Assembly (NCBI GenBank): GCA_003550325.1
Contig: QKWP01001976.1
Location: 32,258-96,257, forward strand
From: Gigaspora rosea
Lineage: Eukaryota > Glomeromycota > Glomeromycetes > Diversisporales > Gigasporaceae
Direction: 5' to 3'
DNA: 64,000 nucleotides
This document shows positions 45,746-58,095 of the stretch, in pieces (position 1 is the stretch's first letter; each line of letters begins with the position of its first letter). The position numbers and the translations under genes are program-made. The notes under the pieces are model-generated. The model did not search any database and had not been told where the DNA came from. It was given only the letters and a program-made list of their open reading frames with translations.

Positions 45746-46414
45746 GTGCTACATTAATAAGTAAATCAAAACTATGTTATAAAAATTTGTTATAGAATTT
45801 TTTGTATAACAATGGGTCATGATAGTGATACCATATCAAATTTTAATATAATCATTAAAACTATGCTTATTGTCATTATATAATTTATATACAAAATGAC
45901 AAAATAGATGCATAGCTCTAACTTTAATATAATTTAAAGTAATATTTTGTGAAAATTAATAATAGGTCTCTATGAAAAAAGTTACGAAGTCATTTTTTAT
46001 ATTTAAATAAAAAAAAAGCAAATCAGCTTAAATTTAAAATTTTATTATTAAAAAAACTGAAGAATATTTAAATAATTTTAAATAATCGATTTGAAGTCAA
46101 TGTTTTACAATATTTTAGAAAAAAACACTTCGTAACTTTGTAAATATGTTGCGTAAAAAATGATTTGTTTTTAAAAAACTTCGAAAGAAAAAGAGTTCGA
46201 TCTGTGCATCTAAAAGAAGTTTGGGATATTTTTATATTAAATTATATAATATATTTTGAATCAGTACGATCATCAAAATTTTATAATAATGAAATATTAA
46301 GGGGCCTGATATAGTTTTGATTTACATAGCTGACGTAGAACCATACTGTAATGTTGTAGATAGTCACTACCTTAATAAATGTTCACAGCTTTAGATATAA
46401 TATAGGATATAATA

Positions 46415-48567
46415 CTTATATGTAGTGCTTCGATCCGTAATCTGACTAATTCGAATTGATCCGATAATTCGGATTAATCTCAGATATCCTTATCCATTAA
46501 TTTTAAACGGATAAATCCATAATACATGTCGGATTAAAGATAAGGATTATCCGAATTATAATCCTAGATATTGCTAGGACAATGAATATTTCGCATATCA
46601 GTATCTGGTATGTATACGTACGTACATACCAGATACATACGTGCATACCAGATACATACGTACGTACGTACAATAGTGATCCAGCTTTCGATTAGGTGAC
46701 GAAGTAATTGGGTTTGATAATATATAGTGGTACGTGCATATAAAGTTTATGAATTTGTGCATATAGCTTTTGAGTTTGCGCATGAGAGTTTATTATTTAT
46801 ATATATTATCATATGATAGCAATAGTAAATACTATATTAGTATAAAAGAAAAAAAAGATTAGTAAGTCATAGGTCTCTTTCCCAATAAAATTACAAAACA
46901 ATACACATTTTAATGCTAAATAGCTAGTGTGGGTCAAGTAGAGCATTAGTTATTAAAAGGCATTACTGGTATTAATAAACATAAAAAATGAAGGTATAAT
47001 CTATATAGTTTTATACTTCAAGTATAATACAATTGTTAACCTATGTATGCATATATACACCTAATATAAAGCTTTAAATCGAAGCAGATTACATAAAATT
47101 ATTGCATATGGGCTGATTTATGGAATTGCCAATAACGTTTGATGCTAATCTATTTTTGAATAATTTTATTACCAAAATATTGGTCTCAATAAGACGGTTC
47201 TAATGAATCCAAAATCATCAAAATCCAATTACAGGATCCCAAGATAATTAAGATTTTGTATAATTTTATATTAACTTTTACTATGTAGACAATCAACGTA
47301 TGGATTGGTTTTTATATATGAAAACCAATCCATACGTTGATTGTCTACATAGTAAAACCAATCCATACGTTAATTGTCTACATAGTAAAAGTTAATAGTA
47401 AAATTANTGATTTATGGAATTGCCAATAATGTTTAATGCTAATCTATTTTTGAATAATTTTATTACCAAAATGTTGGTCTCAATAAGACGGTTCTAATGA
47501 ATCCAAAATCATCAAAATCCAATTACAGGATCCCAAGAAAATTAAGATTTTGTATAATTTTATATTAACTTTTACTATGTAGACAATCAACGTATGAATT
47601 GGTTTTTATATATGAAAACCAATCCATACGTTGATTGTCTACATAGTAAAACCAATCCATACGTTGATTGTCTACATAGTAAAAGTTAATAGTAAAATTA
47701 TACAAAACTTAATAATCTTGGAATCCTGTGATTGGATTTTGATGATTTTGGATTCATTAGAACCGTCTCATCGAGACCAACATTTTGGTGATAAAATTAT
47801 TCAAAAAAAGATTAGTATATCATAAGTTATTGGCAATTCCATAAATCAGCCCATATGGCAAAAAGAATAAATAGCAGATAGGAAGAATGATTAATAAACT
47901 AAAATATTTTAAAAAAAATTTCTGGTATTGCTATGAAACAGCATACTTAATTATCGTATTCTTGATCTAAAAGTGTGAATTTAGAAGTTCTTAGATGGAT
48001 TAATTTGTATTAAAAAAAATGAAACAGCATATTTAATTACCGTATTCTTGATCTAAAAGTGTGAATTTAGAAGTTCATAGATAGATTAATTTGTATTAAA
48101 AAAAAAAGATGTAATGTGCAAAGAATCACGGATATAAATTGCAGAATTCTGGATACTCTAACCTGAATACATCAATCAACACTTTATGGTATTAAGTATG
48201 AAAGCTTACTAAATTATAAATATTAATGAATAGATTTGACCATTTTAACTCTAAAAATAATTAAGACTTCGAAAAGCTACGTCATAATAAAAAAAAACTT
48301 TCCAATACTTTTTGATGAATATTATAGTTTAATCTAAGATATCAAAATATAACTAGTTTTTCATGGTTTTAATTAAAGGCAAATTAGTTAAGTTGTAAGT
48401 GCGCGTACGTAATATTTTGAAAATCATGATTTTTGATTGGCTATTTTATGGATTGAATCCGAATTTACTAATTTGGATTATAATTGGATTCATCCGGATA
48501 TATAAAAGAGAATCCGAATTTAATCTGGATTGCTTTTTAAAAGTAGGATCGAAGCTCTACTTATATG
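46415..48567. mobile_element. hAT-like element nested in the previous one, 2.1 kb
   Basis: The element is 46423-48559. Tips are TAGTGCTTCGATCC and the inverse of TAGAGCTTCGATCC. CTTATATG flanks both sides exactly (46415-46422 and 48560-48567). Subterminal GGATTAATC and CCGGATAT motifs match the relic ending at 1822. The interior holds a TACGTACGTAC microsatellite near 46612-46670 and the hairpin block at 47104-47858. No transposase is seen. Confidence 0.85.
47104..47858. repeat. Hairpin element, duplicated, with an ambiguous base at the join
   Basis: The outer arms CATATGGGCTGATTTATGG (47105) and the inverse ending near 47857 pair. The first arm and the central hairpin (CAATCCATACGTTGATTG and its inverse) occur twice, at about 47110-47400 and 47408-47700, with several differences. 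The only N in the window is at 47407, exactly where the second copy begins, so the duplication may be an assembly join through a hairpin. Confidence 0.7.
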
Positions 48568-48720
48568 GCATATCTTTATACGGCAATATTTATACAGTGT
48601 ACAATATTTATACGGCGTACGGCATACAATATTTATACGGTATAAAATATTTACATGGCATACAATATTTATATGGTATACAATATTTATACGGCATATA
48701 GCAATTCTACCTATATGGCA
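48568..48720. repeat. Short tandem array with CATACAATATTTATACGG unit
   Basis: About six imperfect copies of a roughly 18-22 base unit lie right of the nested element. The open frame here (repeating GIQYLY) is a by-product of the repeat. Confidence 0.7.
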
Positions 48721-49199
48721 AAATGTGCCGTATGCTATAGTCGTTGTGCCGTGGGTAGCTACCCCTCAAGATACTAAATGTTTGCAGCTTTAGTTCCTAG
48801 TTGTCCAAGTGCCTCATTTAATACTTGATTTCCTATCTGAACTGCCATTCGCCCATTTATTGCTACTAAGTTAGCCTGCCCTGTATTATCAAGTAAGTTT
48901 GCTAATTCCCAATTCTGTTTTGTAGTAATTTCTTTATCAAACCATTCTAAAGCTTTTCCTCTTATACAGGCTCTTAAATATCCTATAGCTACTTCTCTAC
49001 CTGTTGGTGGGCCTCCCGCATTATTTGCTAGATCCACACCCTGGTTTTGCAAGTATAATCTTAGTTTCACAAGACCGAAGAAATTACAGAAATTCAAATT
49101 ATTAGGGAGGACACCAAAATCTGGGATATCGTCACCCCAGTCAAAAAATGGTTGTGGTATTCCTGCCATATTTCTTCAATTTTGTTAATTATTTACTAA

Positions 49200-50334
49200 T
49201 GCAAAATTTTGTTGCTGTAAATTTAAATATTCTGATTTTGATTCAGAATTATTTGCCGTTCATCTTTAGTCTTATTTTTCCATTTTTTATACTGATCATA
49301 TAGTCGATCTCACCAAAATTCATTAAGAGCTCTTTCATTTTGACAGTTCTGTATTTGTATACACTCATCCTTAGTTTTATTCTTCTATTTTATATATTTA
49401 TCACATATTCGGTCTCACCAATATTCATTAAGTGCACATTCATTTTCTAATTGTTGCAATGCCTAATCCCGCTCCTGCATATACATATCGCAATCCCATC
49501 TTACGTTTACCAGATCTTGTTGCAGATTAGTGTATTTACGTCAGATTGATCTTGTTGATCTTTTAATTTGATTTGTTAAAACAGTTCTACATATTGTTGT
49601 ATCATTTAGTGATTGGTCTATAGCATCAACTAATTCAGCTATTGTACCTATATCTAAATTTTGATTAAAATTATAAATATATAAAGAATTTTCATCAGAG
49701 TCAGATTCGTTTTCATTAAAATTCCATGCTTGTGCATTTTGTAAAGCCTCTTGAGTATTTATAAGTTCTCGATATCTCAATAATGCTAATGCAAAATTTT
49801 GACAAAGAAGGCCTGTAATACGGTTTTTTTGCTGAGTTATTTTGTTAATCCTATTTATTTGATTAGTTCTTACCGTATTTATTTCTTGTTTAAGGCATTT
49901 ATTCTCATCTACTAATCTGGTTGTATAATTTTGTACTTTAGGCGTATTACCTGCAGATTTTGATATTTCTCGTATACGGTTTTTTAATTTTATTTCACGT
50001 TCATCAAATTCTGATATTAATCTATCTTTATTGAAAATTTCTTTGTCTTTCTTTTTATTTTCTTCCTCAAGTTGGTAAACGATTCTTTTTAATTTGAAAT
50101 CTCTTCTAATAATTCTTCTTTGTCTTGTCTAGAAAGTTCGATAGCGTTATTTAATTCTTCTTCAAGATATCGTATCCTTTCTTTACATATACCTATAACT
50201 CTTTCTAAGGTATATAAATATTGTTTGAAATTCCTATTTGATTCCGCTAATTGTGATACTACCTAATAGAGTTCTTGGTTAGATTGTTGTAGAAACATAG
50301 TCTCATTGCTTTGCAATAACTCATCCATTTTTTA
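49200..50334 (-). pseudogene. Coiled-coil protein relic between Gag and integrase
   Basis: Reading from about 50330 leftward, several frames give strongly helical sequence (ERIRYLEEELNNAIELSRQD, then KEELLEEIS), and further left a segment with DQSLNDTTICRTVLTNQIK and an acidic patch. I do not recognise it. It could be a separate structural gene or an N-terminal extension of the Gag-like protein. It is heavily broken. Confidence 0.4.
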
Positions 50335-50382
50335 TTTACTATATTGATTGAAAAATTGCTAAATCTATAAAAGAGAATCGAA

Positions 50383-53300
50383 ATGGGAGAACCAGTTATT
50401 TATATCAATTCTTAAAGGGCACAAGAGCTAGATCAAGTTATTGCAAAACAAATGCTATCGATTTTTATAGATCCTAAAGAAGCCTATGATCTAGACCAGC
50501 ATCTTGTCTTACAAAAGCTATATTATTGTTCTGAGGGCCTTTACCAAAATACAAAAGGACTATGGAATGTATGTAAAAAAGCTGGTTATACCTTTTCATT
50601 TACTAATATAAAAAAATAGCTTGATGGTTAGGCAATGTATCAAATCTTTCGGCCTTCACCAAAACAAATACCTTATACTAGTTACTCTAAAATCACGAAG
50701 CCAAATACCGTACATTAGTGTGATTTAATCGAACCATATGATATGGATACAGATTTACTAAATGATGGCCCAATATTTTACTATGTATTATTAGTTATAG
50801 ACTGTGCAACTAGGTATAAAGATTTTGTTTTTTTAACATCAAAAAGTAGTGAAGAAGTTGCAGAAGCTTTTAAAAGTTTATATGATGATCCCAATAATCC
50901 TCTCAACTGGTCTAGGAAACTACAATGTGATGAAGGTCGTGAGTTCATAGGAAGTGTAACATTGATAATGGATGAACACAATGTTAATATCCAAAGAATT
51001 AAAGCACATTTTAGACATACGGGCATGGCTATGGTTGATCGTTATGCTGGATTATTTGAATTAAGAGTTTTTAAAAATCAGTATGCAATAGAGTTTCTCT
51101 TACCTACTAGTGAACGCTGTAGAGAATGTGAACGATTTGCAAGAAGAATTGTTAATAACATGAATGATACTCCTACTCAGTTAATTGGAATAAGTCCCAA
51201 TGACGCTACAAAACTTGTGCAGGTGTATTCCAAACCATTAGTAAAATATAATCACCCAATAGGTGTTGATGAACCATGACTACCAAAGGGTACTATTGTG
51301 TGATTCTTACTTGCTAAAGGAGAATAGGGAAATGATCCCTTTGAACGATGCAGGATAACAGATCCTGTATGGTCTCCTTTCTTACATAAAATTCGAAAAA
51401 TTGTTGTTGGAAGAAATCCGCCAATGCCTGTCTTATACTATTTAGATGAATCGGGACCTCAACGTCCATTTGTAAGAGAACAATTAATGCATATCAAGGA
51501 ATAGTGTTCCAAGCCGATTAAGCTAGCCGCTTAGCCGGCAGCTTAGCCGCTTAGCCAGCTAATCGTATGCTTAGCTGGCTAATAACGGCTAATATGCAAT
51601 TACTAAATTTATATTGTGTAACTAAAATTTGAATAAACATAGATTTCTTTAAGCAAAATTCCCCGATTTATCTCATTTAGAAACAGATGGATTAATTTTC
51701 GGTTTTATTTACACTGGATCAATGGATCGATCTCCAGCTTAGTTTGAAACATAACTCATAATTATTTATAGTATATATGTGTACGCCAAAGATTTCTAAT
51801 ATAATTGATAACATGTGACATTGGGTATTTCATATATACTAATTAATCAAATCTATATCAGGGGTTATAATATAAATTGATTTTATGCATAGATCTGCAA
51901 AATCGATATTTTATTATTAAAAAAAACATTAGTAGTTTACAATTGATTCACCTCGCGTACTAATAATTTTTCTGCAAATTTTTATGGCAAATGATTGTTA
52001 TAATCTTGTAAAAAATAGTTACGTTTTCAAATTTTATTTGCAAAAGTAAATTTATGGTAAATTTCATTTTTTGGTTGAGATCTAATATTGAAAAAATTTT
52101 CAAAGAATTAAAAATTTAAAACCGTAACTTTTTTTTTTACAAGACTATATATGCCATAAAATTAGCAGGAAAAAATTATTAATACGTGAAGTGAATCAAT
52201 TTCTATGCATAAAATCTGTACACAATATTGATGTTTACTATGACCCCCCGACATAGATTTGATTAATTTATATATGAAATATCCCAATGCGACATGTAAT
52301 TAAAATTTACACAAGTGCTGCAAAAAATGATAATAAAAAAAATATAATCGGTTATTTTCCAGTTTTTACTTTTAATGGTTAAGTAGACAGTTCATTCCCG
52401 TTATTACCGGTATTAGTTATTAGAATATACAATATAGAAATCGGGTTTATATTGTATACTTAAACATTTTGATTATGATTATGATATTTCAATTTTTAAA
52501 TGAAGAGTAGCAAAACTTTAAAGTTCATCTCTTAAAAATTTACCCATAGTATATACATAAAACATTTATATAAATCAATTATTTAAAGAACATAGCATTC
52601 TACTAAAAAAAAAATAATACGTATCTTAACAAACACAACTATAATAATACATATATTTAAAAAGGAAAGTTAGTTATGCATGACGGAGTGTATGACATCA
52701 GATTTCACAGACAAATTAATTCTAGTCATTGTCGTTAGAGTTAAGTTTAAATTTACTGTAAATTCTCGAATTAGTGGGCATGGGCATTGTTTCGAGGATT
52801 TACGGTAAAGCTGATGTAATTTACAAAGAAATTGTTGGCTAAATATATTGTCAACAAAATGAATTTGTCTGTGAATTAACTGTCTGTAGAATAATTTTCT
52901 TTGTAAATTAATTGTAAATGAACTACCGGTAAGTTGTCTATAAAGTAATTGTTAGTGATTTAATACGCAATGTATAACAAAGTGAAAAGTGCAAAGATAG
53001 AATGAAAATAAATTTGAACAGCTCATTTGGTAATAAAGTCAACCAGAATTACATCAAGTATTATAAGGTTGGGCAACATGATTGTGATCATCAATTACCA
53101 TAACAAATAAGATTTTATTAGTAGAATTTAAAAAAGTAAAATATAGAGAAATATAAGTGTTACACAATATATGTAATCGCAGAATTAATATAAATAGAAA
53201 GAGCAAAAGTTATTCTTTTGACTGTAACGAATAAAGAGAAGAGAAGCGTATAGTAAAGATATTTACGCCTAAAAGTTGTTTCAGTGAGTGTCTTGTTCAA

Positions 53301-53600
53301 GCGAGACGTTTATAAATTGATAACCAGTTGAGCAGTTGCATTCGTAACTGTCTAACTCTGTAATATGCAACGTTTCTGGTTTTAGCGCGATGCAATTGCG
53401 TCACACAGTAACTAGCGCTAGTAATTCAGTAGCTAATAGTGCAAATATACATATCATATATGTGATATCAGCTAAGCCGCTAAGCCATTAAAAATCCAAT
53501 GGCTTAGCCTAGCCATAAAAATTTAATCGGTTGGAACACTATCAAGGAAGAGCCTATGTTACCTCCTAGATGGGTATTGAAAGGTAACCGAATGCATACA
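50383..53600 (+). pseudogene. Polinton-type DDE integrase, fossil
   Basis: The integrase joins element ends to host DNA. The N-terminal part near 50440-50690 has the helical YYCSEGLYQNTKGLW and KKAGYTFSFTNIKK pattern that precedes the catalytic core in Polinton integrases. The core from 50740 has VIDCATRYKDFVFL (first Asp), LQCDEGREFIG (second Asp) and a GMAMVDRY segment where the last catalytic acidic residue is expected. The C-terminal part (RRIVNNMNDTPTQLIG, then a beta-rich tail) fits the family, and such tails often bind chromatin or DNA. A hAT-like element (51502-53541) is inserted near the 3' end. It has about four breaks besides the insertion. A Ty3-type integrase is the alternative, but the N-terminal part argues against it. 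Confidence 0.65.
51494..53549. mobile_element. hAT-like element in the integrase relic, 2.0 kb
   Basis: The element is 51502-53541. Tips are TAGTGTTCCAAGCCGATTAA and the inverse of TAGTGTTCCAACCGATTAA. TCAAGGAA flanks both sides exactly (51494-51501 and 53542-53549). Subterminal clusters of CTTAGCCG and GGCTTAGC occur at both ends. The interior is AT-rich with no transposase. Confidence 0.9.
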
Positions 53601-54135
53601 AGGCACTTTTAATAAAAGTCTTTAAGTCAACGACACAATAGGGAATTGTAATAAGAATTATTCCTTCTCTGTAGCATAATGCCCTCTTTTGCCAATCACG
53701 CCAGATTTGTGCATCTAAATTTACCTGCTCTTGTGGATGAAAAAAAGGTACCTTGATTGCCACTATATTTGAAGGCCAAGCCTAGCTCCTCATTATATCC
53801 ATCTAGGTGTAAACCCTCTAAAATTTAGGCTTTCTGGACAAGAATTTTTTATTTAATAAATCTTCAAATATATACCGGCATCTCCTTTCGAGTACATTGG
53901 GACAAATGTTGCACCATCTATAATTCTGTTTCATATTTTTATATAGTGCCTCCCATTGATGGTTTTTCTTACACGCCCATAAATATGTGTTAGGACTAAC
54001 TTTAGCTAAGCATCTTCCTTCACGCTTGTGGGCATATACCAAAGCTTTAGTGTCAATTTTGTCTTGCATTTTATAGGTACAATAGAATATCATGTACAGA
54101 AATTTGCGAATTGGGCGCGTCTCAGAAAAATGCAA
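53566..54135 (-). pseudogene. Zinc-ribbon plus restriction-endonuclease-like protein, fossil
   Basis: The N-terminal part has the pattern of a virus-type zinc ribbon: KREGRCLAK, LWACKKNHQWEAL and RWCNICPN, followed by ERRCRYIFEDLLNKKF. The C-terminal part (VPFFHPQEQVNLDAQIWRDW, then KRALCYREGIILITIPY) resembles the PD-(D/E)XK, Vsr-like nuclease half found in proteins of large DNA viruses. It lies between integrase and PolB and ends convergent with the integrase. A DNA repair or processing nuclease is a reasonable guess. It is broken, with about three breaks. Confidence 0.5.
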
Positions 54136-56699
54136 AATTAAACTTGGCTGCTACTAGAAATAAAATTGAGGTTAGCCGGTATTATTGCACAAAAAAGTAT
54201 AAATAATATTGTAAGTATTCTTAGCTGAAATTGCTACATTCTGCTAAGAGTGGTTAGAAAGTTTATTGTAAGCCTTTTATATATTTTTTAAGCCATTTTT
54301 TTGCCTCGTTCTGGGAATAGACATTAATCTGCTTCTCTTTTTCATCTGAATCTTTAATTTGCATTATTTTATCTGATGGGGGTGGTAGGAAGCTATCATC
54401 CTCATTGATAAAGCATGCCTAAATAATAATTGATATCTATTTCCATGATTTGCTCTTTTGCTATATCCACGTACTCCATATAATCCCAACTCTGTGTGGT
54501 ATCTTTCTATCCTGTTCATTATAGAGGGGCGGGCCTTTGATGACTATGTAGCTAAATCGTTTACCGGGATCAGGAATCCTTTTATTTCTCTCCTTCATAC
54601 GTCCCATAAAGCAATTGTTGCAGAGATTTTTTTTCTTAGGCTTCCATGTACCTATTACAATAAATTTATTGTAATCCCATTCTTTGTTCTGTGCTTCCCT
54701 AAGAATATCTTCAACAATCTTCTGAATTGAGCATGTATTATTTATATCCATAGCCTTTCTCATAATCCTCTCTCCAATGAATTTGAAAAGCTGGGATTTA
54801 CCTTGCTTTACAGTATCTATCACTTTTATGAAAAGGTTTTTCGGTTTAAAGTTTACTACATCCTCATGTCCAATCTCAAAATACTTCTTTTTGCCAGTAA
54901 AGCAGACGGGAAATAATACCTCTTTGTATGCCATTTTTAGATAAGACGTTCCACTTTTTATCCTAAGATAAGTGTTTACTTGATCACACAACTTTTTTAT
55001 CATATTCATAGTAATTTTGACCATTTCAGTTCAGTATGCTTCTTGGGAAAGTTCTTTTCTGAAAAAGGCTTCATTGCATTTCTCGTAATACCTATCCGAG
55101 CAGGTAAGATACAAAGAATCGGTATCACCATATTTTATTCCAAACCCTTTCTTTGATACAAATTCGGCAACAAGATTAAGGTTGTATTTTCCCGCCGTAG
55201 TAGTTTCACAGGCTAATTCGCGAAGAACGATTGGAGATAGTGAGTTTCCAGCTTTCCTATAAAAAGTGTCCATGTATATCTTCAAAGCTTTTTGCTTCGA
55301 ATTCCAATAATTGTAATCAAAGCATATGGATGAGTATTCTAAATTTAAGCTTTCTGGAATTCTTTTGCCTCTTTCTTTAGCTAAACTTATCATCTTTCCA
55401 AGATGTTGCTTTTTCTTTCCTAGTATAGCTAGACGTGCTTTAAGCTCCAGCCTCTTGTTGAATAAATCCTCTAATATAGCCAGATATAGGCCTTTCTTTT
55501 CCATTTGGTTATCATGACGTATGCACCAAGCTTGGACAATGTGATTATTAAACGAAAACTCAATCTTATGCAAATTATTACTATTATTTTGACAATATCG
55601 GCATCCTTTGGATTAAATATAAATTTTTTTAGGGAGAGGTTATATGCCATGATAATGCTGGGATATAATAAAGCAAAATCCAATCCTATTACAGGTCTTC
55701 TCGTTTCAATCCCTTTTTTAGGCGGAAATACATATGCGCCAGAATCTTTCACTTTTTCTATGTTTTCGCAAACCCTTGTACTAATTACCATATCTTGTTT
55801 GATAGTACATGCGCCAAGAAGGTTCCGTACCTTCATTCCGTTTACGCGATAGTGCGTGTCAAAAAGAGAAACGCAAGCTATGGAGGCAACTTCTCTATAA
55901 TCATTTATTATACTTTGGTTTACCAAAAGCTCTTGACAGTGCAGTGCATCTATAATACAGTAATATGCTACTTCATGCATATTTCTTGCGGTTGATGGGG
56001 ATGAGCTTTTTTCGCTTCCAAATAGATTTTCCACATTTTATTATATGGCATGTCAGCCTTAGTAAGAAGACCACACTTTTTTAAAAAGATTTAAGTGAGC
56101 CTTCCTTTTCGACTTCAGAACAAGGGTAACGTTTTTTGAGTCACAACCGAACATCGATCGGTATGCAACCTGGCAGTTTAAGGAAACTAGAAGTAAAATT
56201 CTCTTTCATACTAATTTTGATCTTAATCAGACCGCCCATATATTCTTTCTCCTCTGGATCTTCCTCGCCTTCCTCAGGAGGCTTAACAGCATTCTTTGCC
56301 TTAAAAACATTTTCAGATTTCGCTTCTATCTTTTCGCGATATTTCCATTTTAGGATTTCTTCTTTTGTTTCAAACTTTTCTGTCATTCGCTCCCATATCC
56401 ATTCAAGTATGTCGAGTTGATATGCTCTCTCTATAATAAAACACCAATCATAGTTAGAATCATTAAACCCAGCTTGGATATCAGATGCAAATGCTTGCTA
56501 GCAGAGAGCAAATGCTTTCAGCAAATTTTCTTGGTTTCCACAAATGATTGTAGTCTAGCATGGATCTGGTTCTGTCTCAACATCGACAAGACATATTTGC
56601 TTTAGTGTTTTTGGATCATCTTTCCAATGCAATGTCATGCAAATCATAAAAAAATTATGATTCAGATCAAGAACTTTGGGAATTCACCCAACTCTTGTG

Positions 56700-58095
56700 A
56701 TTGCATCTAGTGTTTCGGGCGAAATTTCCGAAATAGGTTTTGCCCCAAAGACCTCAAATCTGATAATTCCGAAACTTGCTAAACTGGCGAAATGTCCGAA
56801 ATTTGGCGAAATGTCCGAAACCTGGCGAAATATCCGAAAATTGGTGAAACTGAAACCTGGTGAAAGTTCGAAATCAAATATTAGAAATTTATTGGAAAAA
56901 ATACCTAGAGCTTAGTGAAACGGAGTATGAGTTCAATTTGGAAGATGGTGTGAACAGATCCCACGAAAGCGATAACGATAAATTATCATTTCCTTTATTT
57001 GTTAAATAATTTTTGCAAATCCTAATGCTAATAAACTTATCTAATATTTATTTAGTGATGGGCAATTTGCAATTTTTCCAAAAATCTCGCACAGGATGCG
57101 GGATCACGCGCGTGATTCGCGGGATTGTTTACCGAAAATCTGTAAATTTCGGCCGAAATTATGTATTGGCCCGAATTATCCACGCATCATGTGATGGATA
57201 ACGCGCGTGATGACAGTATTGTATAGTTATCTAATCGGGAAGATTTATTGATAGATCCTACAATAATTTTTCTTATAAGGACACGCAAAGTTAATTTTTC
57301 GTTTTGCATAACCTGGGTTTTAAAATTCCGTTGGCGGGTCAGATTTTTTTTTTAAAAAAAAATTTAACTTTGCATAGTCTAAATTCATTCATGTTCACAT
57401 TTAAGGTAATGCAAAGTTAGTTCTTCGGTTTGCATAACATGGAATCAGAAATTTTTGATTTTTTTTTTATTGGAACTATTGGATAATTTCGAAAAAGTAA
57501 GTTCGTCATCAGGTGGCACCGGAGAAAACATTAAATGGCAAAAATGGAACTATAGGAATATAAAAAAAATAATTTGGAAAAATTGAGTCGGCTAGTTATG
57601 CAAAACGAAAAATTAATTTGCGTGGCCTAAATTTTCTTATATAAAATTTTTTCAAAGACACATATTACAATTTGGTTCTTTAATGTTGAAATAATTTGAG
57701 TTAAAGGATTAAAATACTGTAAATTTTAAATAAATATTTTAAGTATATAAATTGTTATTTTACCTAGTATTATTTCTTCATACTTTATGCATATTTCATA
57801 TATTACTATGTTTTTGCAAGCAAATTTGCCTATGCACTGTATTAAAAGATAGATTCTGTGTACAAGAAAAATAATAGAACAATAGTGAATTCCAAAAAAG
57901 TAAAAAAAAAAATTGAAAAAGTTTCAGAGATTTCGCCATTTTGGTTTCGCCAGGTTTCGGAGGTTTCGCCAGGTTTTGGAAGTTTCGCCCATTTCAGAAA
58001 TTTCAGAAATTTTGGATTTATTTCGCCTTTAGGAGCATTTCAGTTTCGTCTTTTGGATTTTGAAAATGGATTTCGACCGAAACACTAATTGCATC
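56700..58095. mobile_element. hAT-like element in the polymerase relic, 1.4 kb
   Basis: The element is 56708-58087. Tips are TAGTGTTTCGGGCGAAAT and the inverse of TAGTGTTTCGGTCGAAAT. ATTGCATC flanks both sides exactly (56700-56707 and 58088-58095). Both subterminal parts are arrays of CGAAATGTCCGAAA or its inverse (about 56720-56850 and 57925-58030). No transposase is seen. A smaller element (57277-57632) lies inside. Confidence 0.9.
57269..57640. mobile_element. Small element with CGCAAAGTT ends, nested
   Basis: The element is about 57277-57632, with inverted ends containing CACGCAAAGTTAATTTTTCG and TTTTGCATAAC. TTTCTTAT occurs at both edges (57269-57276 and 57633-57640). An inner pair of related ends at about 57360 and 57403 indicates two fused copies. 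It is related to 37799-38391. It is a third nesting level: element in element in virus-like relic. Confidence 0.6.

Larger units (their letters stand above)
45503..48800. mobile_element. hAT-like element in the Gag relic, 3.3 kb
   Basis: The element is 45511-48792, with ends TAAAGCTGCAAACATTTA and its inverse. The flanks GTTCCTGG (45503-45510) and GTTCCTAG (48793-48800) are an 8-base duplication with one difference. An inverted copy of the left tip, matching over about 45 bases and including TAGTGACTATCTAC, lies inside at about 46340-46397. The interior also holds a 63-base tandem repeat, the nested element 46423-48559 and a short tandem array. No transposase is seen. Confidence 0.7.
44400..49169 (-). 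pseudogene. Gag-like protein with zinc knuckle, fossil, split by an insertion
   Basis: The N-terminal part (48793-49169) contains FCNFFGLVKLRLYLQN and AIGYLRACIRGKALEWFDKE, which match the core of retrotransposon Gag capsid-type domains. Left of the insertion (45511-48792) the minus strand continues with helical sequence, a Gln-rich coiled segment near 44950, and a CNICEEMGHSKSK stretch near 44560-44600 of the CCHC zinc-knuckle kind used to bind nucleic acid. In retroelements such a protein forms the particle. It is broken, with roughly half a dozen breaks besides the insertion. Confidence 0.6.

Noticed and set aside
48399-48793. Frames repeating GIQYLY and similar
   Set aside because: Direct product of the short tandem array and element ends.
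45503-48800. First read as a 3.2-kb insertion with a 2-base duplication at a palindrome
   Set aside because: The shared GCTGCAAACATTTA turned out to be part of the element's inverted ends. Moving the boundary outward gives an 8-base duplication instead.
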